From Candidatus Pantoea formicae (lineage in GTDB: Bacteria > Pseudomonadota > Gammaproteobacteria > Enterobacterales > Enterobacteriaceae), in NCBI RefSeq assembly GCF_011752625.1, contig NZ_VWXD01000004.1, positions 310,001-374,000 on the forward strand: a DNA stretch of 64,000 nucleotides, read 5' to 3'. This document shows, piece after piece, positions 1-9,094 of the stretch. Both the position numbers and the translations under genes were made by a program. The notes beneath the pieces were generated by a model, which did no database searches, was not told where the DNA came from, and worked only from the letters and a program-made list of their open reading frames with translations. Position 1 is the stretch's first letter. The number at the start of each line of letters is the position of its first letter.

Positions 1-416
1 GCCTGTAACAGATAGAGCGCACGGCTTAAGTTGGTGACATTATTCGGCACCGCGACCTGCGCGCCATCAGGCAGATCTTTCAATGATTTCACTTTATGCG
101 AATAAATGCCCAACGGCTCAATATGCACCGTTGCGACGACAGCAAATTTTTCACCCAACGCTTTTTCCTGATCGCGCAGGTAAGGCACGTGCTGGAAGTA
201 GTTGGCATCGACATCGCCACGTGCCAGCAGCTCGTTAGCGTTTAGATTGCCATTGAGTTCAATCACTTTTAAATCGAGATGCTTGTCAGTCTCTTTGATG
301 TGGTTGAGGATTTCGCTGTGCGGAACGGCATCAGCCGCCACGCGTAGTGCGGCCGCCGAAGCGTAAGTGCTCACTGCCGAAAGCAGTACCAGTGTTGCTA
401 TCACCTTTTTAGTCAT
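1..416 (-). CDS. NlpA/MetQ-family ABC substrate-binding protein (C-terminus outside window)
   Basis: The first 138 codons of a periplasmic binding protein are visible; the gene runs off the left edge. An N-terminal signal peptide (MTKKVIATLVLLSAVSTYASA) is followed by the family pattern of MetQ/NlpA proteins: IELNGNLNANELLARGDVDANYFQHVPYL, then VPNNVTNLSRALYLL, here cut short. Family members bind methionine or related sulfur compounds for an ABC importer. There is no cysteine at the cleavage site, so unlike E. coli MetQ it is probably a soluble periplasmic protein. It lies 18 nt behind the oxygenase gene on the same strand, probably in one operon. The substrate cannot be deduced. Confidence 0.85.
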   Translation of the reverse strand, partial: MTKKVIATLVLLSAVSTYASAAALRVAADAVPHSEILNHIKETDKHLDLKVIELNGNLNANELLARGDVDANYFQHVPYLRDQEKALGEKFAVVATVHIEPLGIYSHKVKSLKDLPDGAQVAVPNNVTNLSRALYLLQ

Positions 417-434
417 GTGCATCCCTTACTTTTA

Positions 435-1451
435 TTATGATTTAACGGTTATCAGAGCGTCGGCGTAGTAGCGCGCAGCCACGTCGCGATGCGAACGCAG
501 GCGCCCTTTGAGATAGTTCCAGCCCACTTCTCGCAATAGAGGATTGGTAGGATCACTGGTTGGCCCGCGAGCGTCGGCTGCCAGTTGTGGAGGTAGCTGA
601 TAGATCGGTACTTCGGCATCCAGCTGTGCGCCGAGGAAAAAGGCAATCGACACCCTCTCTTGCTGCGCCGAAGGGGACACCACGCGATGTACCGTGGCAC
701 GCAGGTAGCCGTTGGTGGCAATCTCCAGCAACTCACCAATGTTCACCACAAACGCACCGGGCATCGGCAGTGCATCAACCCAGTTATCTGGCGTGACTTC
801 CACTTGCAAACCTGGCTGATCATCCTGCAGCAGAAAGGTCAAAAAACCGGAGTCTTTATGGGCACCCACCCCTTGCTGACTGGCGTTAGCAGCCTGTCCG
901 GGGTAGCGGATGAGCTTTACATGTTCATTCGGATGGGTGCCGTACAGCGCATCAAAGGCATCGGATGGCAGCGACAGCGATCGCGCAAAAGCACGCAACA
1001 GCCGGAGCGCCACACCCGTCATGGCTTGCTGCCAGGCATGAATCACCGGGCGCAATTGAGGTAGTGCATCCGGCCACAAATTTGGCCCCTGCAGTCGCTT
1101 CCAGGCAGGATCGCCAACCTGCAAGGCTAATGCCGCACGCTCTGCACCGATATCAAACTGCTCGCGCTGATCGCGTTGCTCACGGGTATATTCGACGCCC
1201 GCCCGGTTATAACCGCGGAAATGCGGTGAATGGATCATTGAAACCTGCTGCTTCTTTTCATCCGGCAAGGCAAAGAAGGCTTGAGTAATACTCTGCACGT
1301 TCTGCAACAATTGCGAATTGATGCCATGATTTATCAGATAGAAAAAACCAACATCACGCGCGGTGGTGCGCAACTCAGCGAGATACGGCGATTGTTCAGC
1401 ATCAGGTAATTCCAGCAGCGCTAAATCCAATACCGGCAAGGTTCCTGCCAT
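435..1451 (-). CDS. 2-oxoglutarate/Fe(II)-dependent oxygenase, isopenicillin N synthase-like
   Basis: A 338-residue protein of the isopenicillin N synthase/flavone synthase-like dioxygenase family. The N-terminal DIOX_N domain carries RDVGFFYLINHGI (about residues 32-44). The C-terminal double-stranded beta-helix shows the iron ligands His198 and Asp200 (GAHKDSGFLT) and His255 (ATVHRVVSP), and the 2-oxoglutarate-binding RxS motif at Arg266/Ser268. Enterobacterial members oxidise small molecules whose identity is usually unknown. It precedes an NlpA-type binding protein gene by 18 nt, so a role in taking up and oxidatively processing a small, perhaps sulfur-containing, compound is a reasonable inference only. 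It is divergent from yecA. Confidence 0.87.
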   Translation of the reverse strand: MAGTLPVLDLALLELPDAEQSPYLAELRTTARDVGFFYLINHGINSQLLQNVQSITQAFFALPDEKKQQVSMIHSPHFRGYNRAGVEYTREQRDQREQFDIGAERAALALQVGDPAWKRLQGPNLWPDALPQLRPVIHAWQQAMTGVALRLLRAFARSLSLPSDAFDALYGTHPNEHVKLIRYPGQAANASQQGVGAHKDSGFLTFLLQDDQPGLQVEVTPDNWVDALPMPGAFVVNIGELLEIATNGYLRATVHRVVSPSAQQERVSIAFFLGAQLDAEVPIYQLPPQLAADARGPTSDPTNPLLREVGWNYLKGRLRSHRDVAARYYADALITVKS

Positions 1452-1606
1452 ATTTATGCGTCCTGTTACGGAGAAGTTCTGCTTTTACGCTGACATCTGC
1501 CATGAATTACAGCCAATACTGTTGGGCAATAAGTTATGGCGAATGATTTTTAGGAAAGCTTCTGCAATCGTTATGCAAAAAGCGGTAAATTGCGGCCACT
1601 TGCCGC

Positions 1607-1612
1607 TATAAT
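1607..1612 (+). promoter_or_regulatory. Candidate -10 element of yecA
   Basis: A perfect TATAAT lies 45 nt before the yecA start codon in the 206-nt divergent gap. No good -35 lies 16-18 nt upstream (TTGCGG at 1590-1595 is only 11 nt away), so the assignment rests on the -10 alone. Confidence 0.4.
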
Positions 1613-1657
1613 CGCGCCCACTCATTTTGCCGCAACGCCCCGCACAGGAGATGTCAT

Positions 1658-2335
1658 ATGAACCAGGGCCCATTAACCGAAAAAGAGCTGAACTGGCTTG
1701 AAGATATGCTGGAAAAATACGGCAACGAACAGTCGGTGGTGGATACGTCCGAACTGGACGGTTTATTAACCGCTCTGCTTTCTGGCCCGAACGACATTGA
1801 ACCGAGCGAGTGGTTGGTGGCGATGTGGGGAGGACAGAAACAGATTCCAAAGTGGACCAACGAACGTGAGATGGACCGCTTTATGGCGCTGATTTTCCAG
1901 CACTTCAACGATATCGCTGAGCGTCTGGCAGATTTCCCAGAACAGTTTGATCCGCTGTTTGGCTTCCAGGAGATGGAAGGACAAGAGTTCACTGTGGTGG
2001 AAGACTGGTGCTATGGTTATTTGCGCGGTGTCGCACTGGATCAAGACTGGTCACTGTTACCTGAAGCGCTACAACCCGCCATGGATGCCATCAAGTTACA
2101 CGGCAGTGAAGATCAATTGGCGAAGCGTGAAGCCTTTTCACCTGATGAGTTTGAAGCCAGTATCGACGCGATTCGTCCTGCCGCACTGGAGCTGCATGAA
2201 TACTGGCAGGAACAGCGTATGGCGCAGCCCGATCCTGAACCGCAGTTGCCCCATGTTGCCGGTGAGAAAACAGGCCGTAACGATCCTTGCCCATGTGGCA
2301 GTGGTAAGAAGTACAAACAGTGTTGCGGGAAATAA
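1658..2335 (+). CDS. yecA: YecA family protein (UPF0149) with SEC-C zinc motif
   Basis: A 225-residue orthologue of E. coli YecA. The N-terminal two thirds is the YgfB/YecA helical fold, with the recognisable [21 protein letters not shown] (about residues 28-48). The C-terminus (206-225) is a SEC-C motif with the Cys pattern [13 protein letters not shown] that binds zinc, as in SecA. The start is supported by an AGGAGA Shine-Dalgarno ahead of the ATG. YecA is reported to be a metal-binding, SecA-like-tail protein that can associate with ribosomes; its physiological role is unclear. Apparently monocistronic; convergent with the DUF1176 gene, with a palindrome between. Confidence 0.93.
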   Translation: MNQGPLTEKELNWLEDMLEKYGNEQSVVDTSELDGLLTALLSGPNDIEPSEWLVAMWGGQKQIPKWTNEREMDRFMALIFQHFNDIAERLADFPEQFDPLFGFQEMEGQEFTVVEDWCYGYLRGVALDQDWSLLPEALQPAMDAIKLHGSEDQLAKREAFSPDEFEASIDAIRPAALELHEYWQEQRMAQPDPEPQLPHVAGEKTGRNDPCPCGSGKKYKQCCGK

Positions 2336-2373
2336 AACGCGGCGATTTTTCATGACGCAATAATTCACACGAT

Positions 2374-2416
2374 CCGTAGCGACGCGCCCGCTATTCTCAA
2401 CGGGCGACCGCTACGG
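2374..2416. repeat. 43-nt intergenic palindrome between convergent genes
   Basis: The arms CCGTAGCG and CGCCCG pair with CGGGCG and CGCTACGG around a loop of about 10 nt (CTATTCTCAA), with a few unpaired bases between the two stem blocks. It lies between the 3' ends of yecA and the DUF1176 gene. There is no adjoining T-run, so it is not a classical intrinsic terminator. It may be a dispersed REP-like element or an RNA-stabilising hairpin. Confidence 0.7.
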
Positions 2417-2430
2417 TATAGACCGTGATG

Positions 2431-3483
2431 TTACTGCGGTGCGGGTTTCACGTCAGTGACCAGCGTGGGTAACTGCCAGGCGCCACCAGCCCGAATGGCG
2501 CGGCACATGCCGGTAGTGGCATCACTGCTCTGCACAAAATCTTTACCATCCCACACCCACGCTGCGGTACTCCAGCAGTCGCCGATACCGCGCCCTTTTT
2601 GCGCTTCAGAAATGACCCCTTCGCTGTAATCTGATCCCGAATCGGTGATCAGCTCGGGTTTACCCTGCAACGCTTTATCCATGAGCCAATAGCCATACCC
2701 CTCGTTATACGCGCCGCGCCAGCAGAGTGCGACAATCAGGACATGCGTGCCATCAACCGGCGTTAACGTCAGCGGCTCGGCGCCCTCTTCCGGTTGGTCG
2801 TCCGTGGGATCGAGGTTGTCACAGCTGTCATCGTCGGTCAGTGAAGCAATCAGTTTCGGCTTAAGCAATGCCAGCTCATCATCGCTCAATGGACGAGGTG
2901 TCGCTTTCTCCACTTTAACCTGCTGGATAATGGGCATCGCCACCGCAGCCGGAACGCTACTCTCCGGTTTGTTGCCTTTGCGCACCAGTGCACCTGGTGT
3001 GTTGAGTCGCCCCTGTGCATCATCCATTTTCACTAGTGTGGCAAAGGCACCATTACTAGAGAGTTCGAAGGGTTCCTCACCGCCGCGAAACTCCACTTTG
3101 CCTGTGCCTTTAATCGCATTAATCAGTGCCTGAGTCTGCACATCAGTCAGCGTCCACTCATCATTATCCGCTTTTACCACCTCACCCTGTGCGTGATCAT
3201 CAATCCACAGAGCCAACGAATCTACCTGCTTTGAGTCATCATCGCCTGTATCCGCCAGCACCACACGGCCGTGAGTTGGCGCATCTGGCCCCCCTTCACG
3301 CGTGAGTAATACTGAGCCACCTGCGCCCTCTTCAGCGCTGTAACCGGCTGCCCGGCAGGTTAGCGTGTTATCGCAGGCGAGCTCCCAGTCTTTATGGCTA
3401 AAGGAGACGCCGTCTTCGTCTGCCAGCAGCGGCGCACTCAGGCTGGCGAGCAGCGCTAATGCCAGCAGCAATCGGGTTTTCAT
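2431..3483 (-). CDS. DUF1176 domain-containing exported protein
   Basis: A 350-residue protein with a signal peptide (MKTRLLLALALLASLSAPLLA) followed by a DUF1176 domain occupying nearly the whole mature chain. Typical landmarks are FSHKDWELACDNTLTCRAAGY near residue 29 and the C-terminal GIGDCWSTAAWVWDGKDF; the conserved cysteines probably form disulfides in the periplasm. The ATG has a strong GGAGAGA Shine-Dalgarno. DUF1176 proteins are widespread in Gram-negatives but have no established function. The gene stands alone: convergent with yecA and separated from the next minus-strand gene by about 95 nt. Confidence 0.88.
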   Translation of the reverse strand: MKTRLLLALALLASLSAPLLADEDGVSFSHKDWELACDNTLTCRAAGYSAEEGAGGSVLLTREGGPDAPTHGRVVLADTGDDDSKQVDSLALWIDDHAQGEVVKADNDEWTLTDVQTQALINAIKGTGKVEFRGGEEPFELSSNGAFATLVKMDDAQGRLNTPGALVRKGNKPESSVPAAVAMPIIQQVKVEKATPRPLSDDELALLKPKLIASLTDDDSCDNLDPTDDQPEEGAEPLTLTPVDGTHVLIVALCWRGAYNEGYGYWLMDKALQGKPELITDSGSDYSEGVISEAQKGRGIGDCWSTAAWVWDGKDFVQSSDATTGMCRAIRAGGAWQLPTLVTDVKPAPQ

Positions 3484-3578
3484 GCCATCTCTCCATAATG
3501 GTAAAGGTGGCTAGTGTGATGACTTTTCACGCGCGGGAGAAGTGAATTTTTTGCGCTGTTCGAGAAAGGGATGCGGGT

Positions 3579-4472
3579 CTACAACGACGCGGCTATTTGC
3601 TGCCTTAACCACTGTTGTGCAGGATCACGGTGCAGCCGTGGATGCCACAGCATTAAAATATCAAAGCCCGGTATGTCCAGCGGCGGCGTGAGAACACGAA
3701 GATGCGGCGTATGGCGCACTAGCCGCTCAGGTAATATCGCGACTAAATCGCTGTTTGCCAGCACCTCCAGCATAAACAGGAAATGTGGCACCGATAGCGC
3801 GACCCGACGTTCTCGGCCCAGCTTTGCCAGGGCGCTGTCCGTTGCCGCGCTGAAGCCGCCGCCATCCGGTGAAACCATGACAAATTCTAGCTGACAAAAG
3901 CGATCCAGCGTGGGTGGTTGCTGTAAGTGCGGATGGTCATATCGCCCAACCAGCACGTAGCGTTCACTGAACAGCTTGCGCTGATGCAAGGTCGGCGGCG
4001 CATTGTCACCCGTGTGGAACACCACATCTAACTCATTTTTTTCCAACTGCTGCGCCACTTGCGGTGGATGCAATGCGAACACCGCCGTACGACTCTGCGG
4101 TGCAGCATCTCGAATCATTTTGAGTGCAGGCAACACCAATGCCGAGGACATGTAATCCGTCGCTGCGATGCGCCAGATGTGAGTCGATTTAGCGGGATTG
4201 AAAACATCGGGAGGTGCCACCGCCGAGGTTAGCGCCTCTAGCGCCAGTCGCAACGGTTCGCGCAGCGCTTCAGCCCGCGCCGTGGGCAGCATGCCTCGAG
4301 GTCCGGGGAGCAGCAGCGCATCGTTAAATTCAGCGCGCAACCGGGCAAGCTGAGCACTGACAGAAGGTTGCGACAGGTTAAGCCGTTGCGCTGCACGCGT
4401 GACATTAAGTTCTTCCAGCAAAATATCCAGCGTCTGTAAAAGATTTAAATCCAGCGAGTTGATATTCATCAT
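3579..4472 (-). CDS. LysR-family transcriptional regulator
   Basis: A LysR-type regulator of about 297 residues. The N-terminal winged helix (SLDLNLLQTLDILLEELNVTRAAQRLNLSQPSVSAQLARL) is of the NodD/Nac type, followed by the periplasmic-binding-protein-like effector domain. The reading frame is open further upstream, but alignment to the family and an AGG about 7 nt ahead favour the ATG at 4472 (or the adjacent ATG at 4469). It is divergent from the quinone reductase gene at 4560 with an 87-nt shared promoter gap, the usual layout for a LysR regulator controlling its neighbour, possibly in response to a quinone or electrophile. Confidence 0.9.
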   Translation of the reverse strand: MMNINSLDLNLLQTLDILLEELNVTRAAQRLNLSQPSVSAQLARLRAEFNDALLLPGPRGMLPTARAEALREPLRLALEALTSAVAPPDVFNPAKSTHIWRIAATDYMSSALVLPALKMIRDAAPQSRTAVFALHPPQVAQQLEKNELDVVFHTGDNAPPTLHQRKLFSERYVLVGRYDHPHLQQPPTLDRFCQLEFVMVSPDGGGFSAATDSALAKLGRERRVALSVPHFLFMLEVLANSDLVAILPERLVRHTPHLRVLTPPLDIPGFDILMLWHPRLHRDPAQQWLRQQIAASL

Positions 4473-4559
4473 GGCTATACCTGGAATATTAGCAATTGAT
4501 TTCAACTATAGTCAGTAGCCACTTAATCTGCAGCTGATTTCATCTCACAGGACTCAGCC

Positions 4560-5342
4560 ATGAATGTACTGATTGTGTATGCTCACCCCGAACCGCAGTC
4601 GCTCAGCGGTTCACTGAAAGATTTCGCCGTCGATCATCTGCTAAAAGCGGGTCATCAGGTCCAGGTCTCTGACCTCTATGCCATGCAGTGGAAAGCCCAG
4701 CTTGATGCCACAGATACTTTGGCACCGCTGGTCGGCACACATTATGATGCGACGCTGGATTCACGCTATGCCTTTGACCACCAACAACAGCCTGCCGATA
4801 TCACCGCAGAGCAGGAAAAGCTGCGCTGGGCCGATACGGTCATTTTTCAATTCCCGCTGTGGTGGTTCACTATGCCAGCCATCATGAAAGGTTGGTTTGA
4901 CCGCGTCTACGCCAACGGTTTCGCCTATGGTGTGGGAGAACATAATGAACAGCACTGGGGCGATCGCTATGGCGAAGGCAATATGGCAGGCAAACGTGCC
5001 ATGTTGGTGGTCACCACGGGGGGTTGGGAATCCCACTACAGCCCACGTGGCATTAATGGTGCGATAGACCAACTGCTGTTCCCCATTCAACATGGCATGC
5101 TGTTCTATCCAGGCTTTAGCGTCCTACCCCCGCTGGTATTTTATCGAGTACAGAAATCAGCAGAGGAGCGCTTTGCCGGTTGGTGCGATGCGTTAGCCAC
5201 TCGGCTGGATACGCTGGCTGATACAGCACCGATTGCCTATCGTCAGCAAAATGGCGGTGATTATGACATTCCAGCCTTAACGCTAAAAGCCTCGCTGGCA
5301 GCGGGTGAGACCGGAATGGGCGTGCATGTGAAGTCAGCGTAA
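4560..5342 (+). CDS. NAD(P)H:quinone oxidoreductase, flavodoxin-like fold
   Basis: A 260-residue protein of the NQO1/MdaB/KefF family. The N-terminus MNVLIVYAHPEPQSLSGSL binds the flavin phosphate; the segment FQFPLWWFTMPAIMKGWFDRV and the VVTTGGWESHYSPRG loop are characteristic of the family. These soluble flavoproteins reduce quinones with two electrons, avoiding semiquinone radicals. AGGA precedes the ATG by 7 nt. The divergent LysR gene suggests regulated expression. Related enzymes serve as ancillary subunits of K+ efflux systems, but no kef gene is present here, so a stand-alone quinone reductase is the best call. Confidence 0.9.
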   Translation: MNVLIVYAHPEPQSLSGSLKDFAVDHLLKAGHQVQVSDLYAMQWKAQLDATDTLAPLVGTHYDATLDSRYAFDHQQQPADITAEQEKLRWADTVIFQFPLWWFTMPAIMKGWFDRVYANGFAYGVGEHNEQHWGDRYGEGNMAGKRAMLVVTTGGWESHYSPRGINGAIDQLLFPIQHGMLFYPGFSVLPPLVFYRVQKSAEERFAGWCDALATRLDTLADTAPIAYRQQNGGDYDIPALTLKASLAAGETGMGVHVKSA

Positions 5343-5351
5343 GCCGTTGGT

Positions 5352-5681
5352 TTATTCGTACAACCAACGTCCTGCTTTCGCTGACTCAATTAACATGCCG
5401 AGCGTGAAGTCTGGCACCACCGGGACTTCGCGCTTATGAAACGGATTCAGGATCTGCACCAGCGAAGGTTCGTTCGGATAGTAAGTCTCGATAGCAAAAC
5501 TACCGGGCTCCACCGCAAATTCGGCAAAGAACTCCGCCATCAGCGCTTGTGCCTCTTCGCGCTCAAAATTAAGATCAGTATCGATATCAATCTGAGGCGT
5601 CAGCGTTTTCTGCTTAAACAGATATACCCCATCGTAGCGTCGCACCAGTTCGAAGATACGCTGATCGATTTGGTCAGTCAT
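5352..5681 (-). CDS. DUF1493 family protein
   Basis: A 109-residue soluble protein that matches the DUF1493 pattern: an N-terminal IDQRIFELVRRYDGVY, a central acidic TDLNFEREEAQALMAEFFAEF, and a conserved tail PDFTLGMLIESAKAGRWLY. The arrangement (helix, acidic helix, TLGMLI) resembles small acyl-carrier-like proteins, but no phosphopantetheine Ser is apparent, so no function is assigned. GGAGGGTA precedes the ATG. It converges with the quinone reductase gene, leaving only 9 nt between stops, and is about 120 nt downstream of cheW on the same strand. Confidence 0.8.
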   Translation of the reverse strand: MTDQIDQRIFELVRRYDGVYLFKQKTLTPQIDIDTDLNFEREEAQALMAEFFAEFAVEPGSFAIETYYPNEPSLVQILNPFHKREVPVVPDFTLGMLIESAKAGRWLYE

Positions 5682-5800
5682 GACCTACCCTCCTGCAAAA
5701 CAAGGGGGCTATTCTGCCATGCAATCCGCTCGGTCGGGTGAAAAAACTGTGCGTCAGGCAGGCGCTGCGCACAATATTCCTATGCGGTCTGAGCGTGAAA

Positions 5801-6295
5801 TTACCCTAGCGCATCCGTCAACGCGTCCATCTCATCCAGCTCTTCGCGGCTGAGCAACTTCTCAATGTTCACCAAGATCATCATGCGATGGTCGATCACC
5901 CCCAAGCCCAGCAAATAACGGCTGGAGAGCGCCGAGGTAATATCTGGCGTCGGCTTGATCTGCTCGCGACTTAGCGACAACACATCGGCCACTCCATCCA
6001 CCACCATCCCGACAATGCGCGTGTTTAAATTCAGGACGATCACCACCGTATCCTGCTCTTGGGCACCAACCGGCAAGTTGAAGCGCACGCGTAAATCCAC
6101 TATCGGGACAATCACACCACGCAGATTGGTCACGCCGAGGAGAAAATCCGGTGCATTAGGGACACGCGTAACTTTGTCGCAGCCACGAATCTCCTGCACG
6201 TTGAGAATATCGATGCCGTACTCTTCATTGCCCAGGCCAAAGATCAGATATTCCTGCGATCCCTTCTCGCCACTGACTCGTGTTTCTGTTGTCAT
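5801..6295 (-). CDS. cheW: Chemotaxis coupling protein CheW
   Basis: A 164-residue CheW, the SH3-like adaptor that links chemoreceptors to CheA. Conserved elements include [24 protein letters not shown] (residues 15-38), [28 protein letters not shown] and the C-terminal [13 protein letters not shown]. The start codon overlaps the cheA stop as ATGA, indicating translational coupling. It is the last gene of a flhDC-motAB-cheAW unit, the same order as in E. coli. No intrinsic terminator was recognised in the 120 nt after its stop. Confidence 0.96.
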   Translation of the reverse strand: MTTETRVSGEKGSQEYLIFGLGNEEYGIDILNVQEIRGCDKVTRVPNAPDFLLGVTNLRGVIVPIVDLRVRFNLPVGAQEQDTVVIVLNLNTRIVGMVVDGVADVLSLSREQIKPTPDITSALSSRYLLGLGVIDHRMMILVNIEKLLSREELDEMDALTDALG

Positions 6296-8208
6296 GTTGT
6301 CACCTCCTGTTCACTGATGCATGTGGGGTCAATTTTTGCCGGTGGATGGGTGACGGTAGCCAGTTCGATGACATCAAGAATCAACGCCACACTGCCATCC
6401 CCGAGAATGGTGGCGCCAGAGACGCCGGGCACTTTGCGGTAGTTTTGTTCGAGGTTCTTCACCACCACTTGCTGCTGGCCAATAAGTTGGTCGACCCAAA
6501 GCGCATAGCGACATCCCGCGCTCTGGACGATCACTACAATCCCGCTATCGTTGGGTGCCTGCCCATTCACTCCAAAACATTGACGCAGCATCACCAGCGG
6601 TAGATATTCGCCACGCACCTGGAGCAGGCGATCTTCCCCCACGAAGCGATACAGCATTTCCTCGCGCGGCATGAGTGACTCCATGACCGCTCCCAGTGGC
6701 AGCACATAAATTTCATCAGCCACGCGTACCAACATACCGTCCAGGATCGCCAGCGTGAGCGGCAACAGAATGCGAACCGTGGTACCTTTCCCTTGCTGCG
6801 ACAGCACCTCAACATGCCCACCCATCGCTAAAATGTTACGTCGCACCACATCCATACCCACACCGCGTCCAGACACGTCGGTGACACTTTCTGCTGTGGA
6901 AAAACCGGCAGCGAAAATCAGCATCCACACTTCATCATCGCTCAAAGTGTCACTGATGCTCATGCCCTGGGAATGGGCTTTCGCCAGAATCTTTTCCCTG
7001 TTTAAGCCTGCGCCGTCATCTCTCACCTCAATCACAATATTGCCGCCGTGGTGTTCCGCAGACAGTGTCAAATTGCCCTGAGCCGGTTTGCCCTGCGCCA
7101 CACGCTGTGCTTTCTCTTCAATACCGTGATCGAGGCTGTTACGCACCAGATGGGTCAAGGGATCGATGATGCGCTCGATCAGGCTCTTATCCAGTTCAGC
7201 AGAGCCCCCTTTTAGCGTCAGCTCAATGTCTTTATTCAGCCGCGTGCCAAGATCATGCACCAGACGCGGAAAGCGACTAAAAACGTAGTCCATCGGCATC
7301 ATACGAATGGACATCACCGACTCCTGTAGCTCGCGAGTATTGCGCTCCATCTGCGCCACGCAGTTCAGCAACATATCGTGGCTGGCGGCTTCATGCGCGT
7401 GGGTCAACTGGGAGAGCATCGCCTGAGTGATGATCAACTCACCGACATGATTGATGATTTGATCCACCTTACTAACCGCAACACGAATACTGCTGGATTC
7501 CTGGCTGGCGGGGCGTGGTGCCGATGGCGGTGATGGCGGTGATGGCGATGATGACGGCAGCGGCGGCGGTGCGGCCGCCACCTTCGGCTGAATAGTTATC
7601 TGTGCGTCATCCAGCACAAAACCCAGCACAGCACGAATGTCGTCCACGGAGGTAGGAGTGATAAGTCTGACGCGCAGGCTGTCCAGGGTCTGCTGCGGAT
7701 CTCGCACCGTGCCAAGGTTTTCCAGCTCTTGCAGCAACAGCGACTGTGCCTTTTCATCCACCCCGCTCAAGGTGATATCCCACTCGGCTTCAGCTGCATG
7801 GGCGACCACCGGCTGGGGTTCAGAAGCTTGCAGGGCAATTTGGCGCAGTGCATCACAAATGTAGCGAAAGCGAGCTTCATCGGGCGCTTGCGAAGCCTGA
7901 TAGGCGGCAAGCTGGTTTTGCATAATATCCTTACTTTCCAACAATAAGTGGATGATCTCTCGGTTGAGCTGACGTCCGCCGCTACGCGCTTCATCCAACA
8001 GGTTTTCCAGCAAATGCGTGGTTTCCTGCAATGCATCAAAACCAAAAGTGCCCGCCCCCCCTTTAAGAGAATGTGCGGCACGAAATATGGCATTGAGCTG
8101 CTCGATATCCGGTGCAGCCACATCCAACTGCAAGAGCTGCTGCTCCATTTCAGCCAGAAGTTCTTCCGCTTCACTAAAAAAAATCTGAGAAAAATCATTC
8201 AATTCCAT
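6292..8208 (-). CDS. cheA: Chemotaxis histidine kinase CheA
   Basis: A 638-residue CheA with the full domain order: P1 phosphotransfer with His46 ([14 protein letters not shown]), P2, a Pro/Ser-rich linker, P3 dimerisation, the P4 ATPase (N box [12 protein letters not shown]1 DDGAGLN, G2 GRGVGMD) and the CheW-like P5. It phosphorylates CheY and CheB. The frame opens at 8241, but the ATG at 8208 has AAGGA 7 nt upstream and gives the E. coli-like [12 protein letters not shown]-terminus. It overlaps motB by 14 nt and cheW by 4 nt. The P2-P3 linker is encoded by an imperfect 9-nt tandem repeat. Confidence 0.96.
   Translation of the reverse strand: MELNDFSQIFFSEAEELLAEMEQQLLQLDVAAPDIEQLNAIFRAAHSLKGGAGTFGFDALQETTHLLENLLDEARSGGRQLNREIIHLLLESKDIMQNQLAAYQASQAPDEARFRYICDALRQIALQASEPQPVVAHAAEAEWDITLSGVDEKAQSLLLQELENLGTVRDPQQTLDSLRVRLITPTSVDDIRAVLGFVLDDAQITIQPKVAAAPPPLPSSSPSPPSPPSAPRPASQESSSIRVAVSKVDQIINHVGELIITQAMLSQLTHAHEAASHDMLLNCVAQMERNTRELQESVMSIRMMPMDYVFSRFPRLVHDLGTRLNKDIELTLKGGSAELDKSLIERIIDPLTHLVRNSLDHGIEEKAQRVAQGKPAQGNLTLSAEHHGGNIVIEVRDDGAGLNREKILAKAHSQGMSISDTLSDDEVWMLIFAAGFSTAESVTDVSGRGVGMDVVRRNILAMGGHVEVLSQQGKGTTVRILLPLTLAILDGMLVRVADEIYVLPLGAVMESLMPREEMLYRFVGEDRLLQVRGEYLPLVMLRQCFGVNGQAPNDSGIVVIVQSAGCRYALWVDQLIGQQQVVVKNLEQNYRKVPGVSGATILGDGSVALILDVIELATVTHPPAKIDPTCISEQEVTT
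7524..7550. repeat. 9-nt tandem repeat in the cheA linker
   Basis: Three copies of a 9-nt unit (ATGGCGGTG, ATGGCGGTG, ATGGCGATG on the plus strand) lie inside cheA and encode part of the SPSPPSPPS linker between P2 and P3. The unit length keeps the frame, so slippage would lengthen or shorten the linker without breaking the protein. Confidence 0.75.
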
Positions 8209-9094
8209 CAGAGTATCCTTGAACGGGCTGAATTGAGACATCCTGAAGCAACGCGTCAGGCTGCTGCGCGAGGGTGTTTTCCATCTGTATTTCCTGCTCT
8301 TTCATCTGGCTCAGTACCAAAATACTGATGCGTCGATTACGGGGATCCGCCGGCGTGCTCTCCTCCAGTGGCATACGGTGGGCAGTGCCAATCACCCGCA
8401 AAAAGCGATCGTCGGCTAACCCCCCATTCACTAACACGCGCCGCGTCGCGTTCGCGCGCCCTGCCGAGAGTTCCCAATTGCTATAGCCATTCACACCACC
8501 GGCATAGGGTAATGAGTCGGTATGACCGGTCAGGCTGATCGCATTGGTTAACTCATTGAGCAGCGGCACCAGCGCCTCCAGGATGCCAAACATGTAGGGT
8601 TCGGGGTGTTCACTGCCCAACTTAAACATGGGTCGCTGCTGTGAATCGGTAATTTGGATCAACAGACCATCCTGAGTCAGTGTCAGCAGCAAATTGGATT
8701 TGAAATTATTCAGACGCGGATCGCTCTCAATCATCTGCTGCAGTTTATGTTTAGCCCGCTTCAGACTCTCCAACTGCCGTTTCAGGTCATCTAACTTGGT
8801 TTTAAACACTTCACCCTGCTGCTTCATCAGATCGTCACCGCCGCCGGGGATAACGCTATCGCTCAGGCTGGCTTTATTCCCTTGCGCCAAGGTGGTTTTT
8901 AGCGGGGTGCGAAAATAATCCGCGATCATTTCGCGCTGCTGCGCGGTGGATTGCGACAGCAGCCACATCACCAAAAAGAACGCCATCATGGCGGTGATAA
9001 AATCGGCGTAGGCGATCTTCCAGGTGCCGCCGTGGTGGGCGTGCTTGTGCTTTTTGCGACGTCGCACAATGATGACCGGCGTGCCCTCTTTCAT
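8195..9094 (-). CDS. motB: Flagellar stator protein MotB
   Basis: A 299-residue MotB. The N-terminal cytoplasmic tail is followed by one transmembrane helix with the proton-accepting Asp in WKIAYADFITAMMAFFLVMWL, then the plug, and the peptidoglycan-binding OmpA-like domain (SLTGHTDSLPY, NWELSAGRANATRR, NRRISILVL). It anchors the stator to the cell wall and, with MotA, conducts protons that power rotation. Its ATG overlaps the motA stop (ATGA), and its 3' end overlaps cheA by 14 nt. It is slightly shorter at the C-terminus than the E. coli protein. Confidence 0.96.
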   Translation of the reverse strand: MKEGTPVIIVRRRKKHKHAHHGGTWKIAYADFITAMMAFFLVMWLLSQSTAQQREMIADYFRTPLKTTLAQGNKASLSDSVIPGGGDDLMKQQGEVFKTKLDDLKRQLESLKRAKHKLQQMIESDPRLNNFKSNLLLTLTQDGLLIQITDSQQRPMFKLGSEHPEPYMFGILEALVPLLNELTNAISLTGHTDSLPYAGGVNGYSNWELSAGRANATRRVLVNGGLADDRFLRVIGTAHRMPLEESTPADPRNRRISILVLSQMKEQEIQMENTLAQQPDALLQDVSIQPVQGYSDGIE

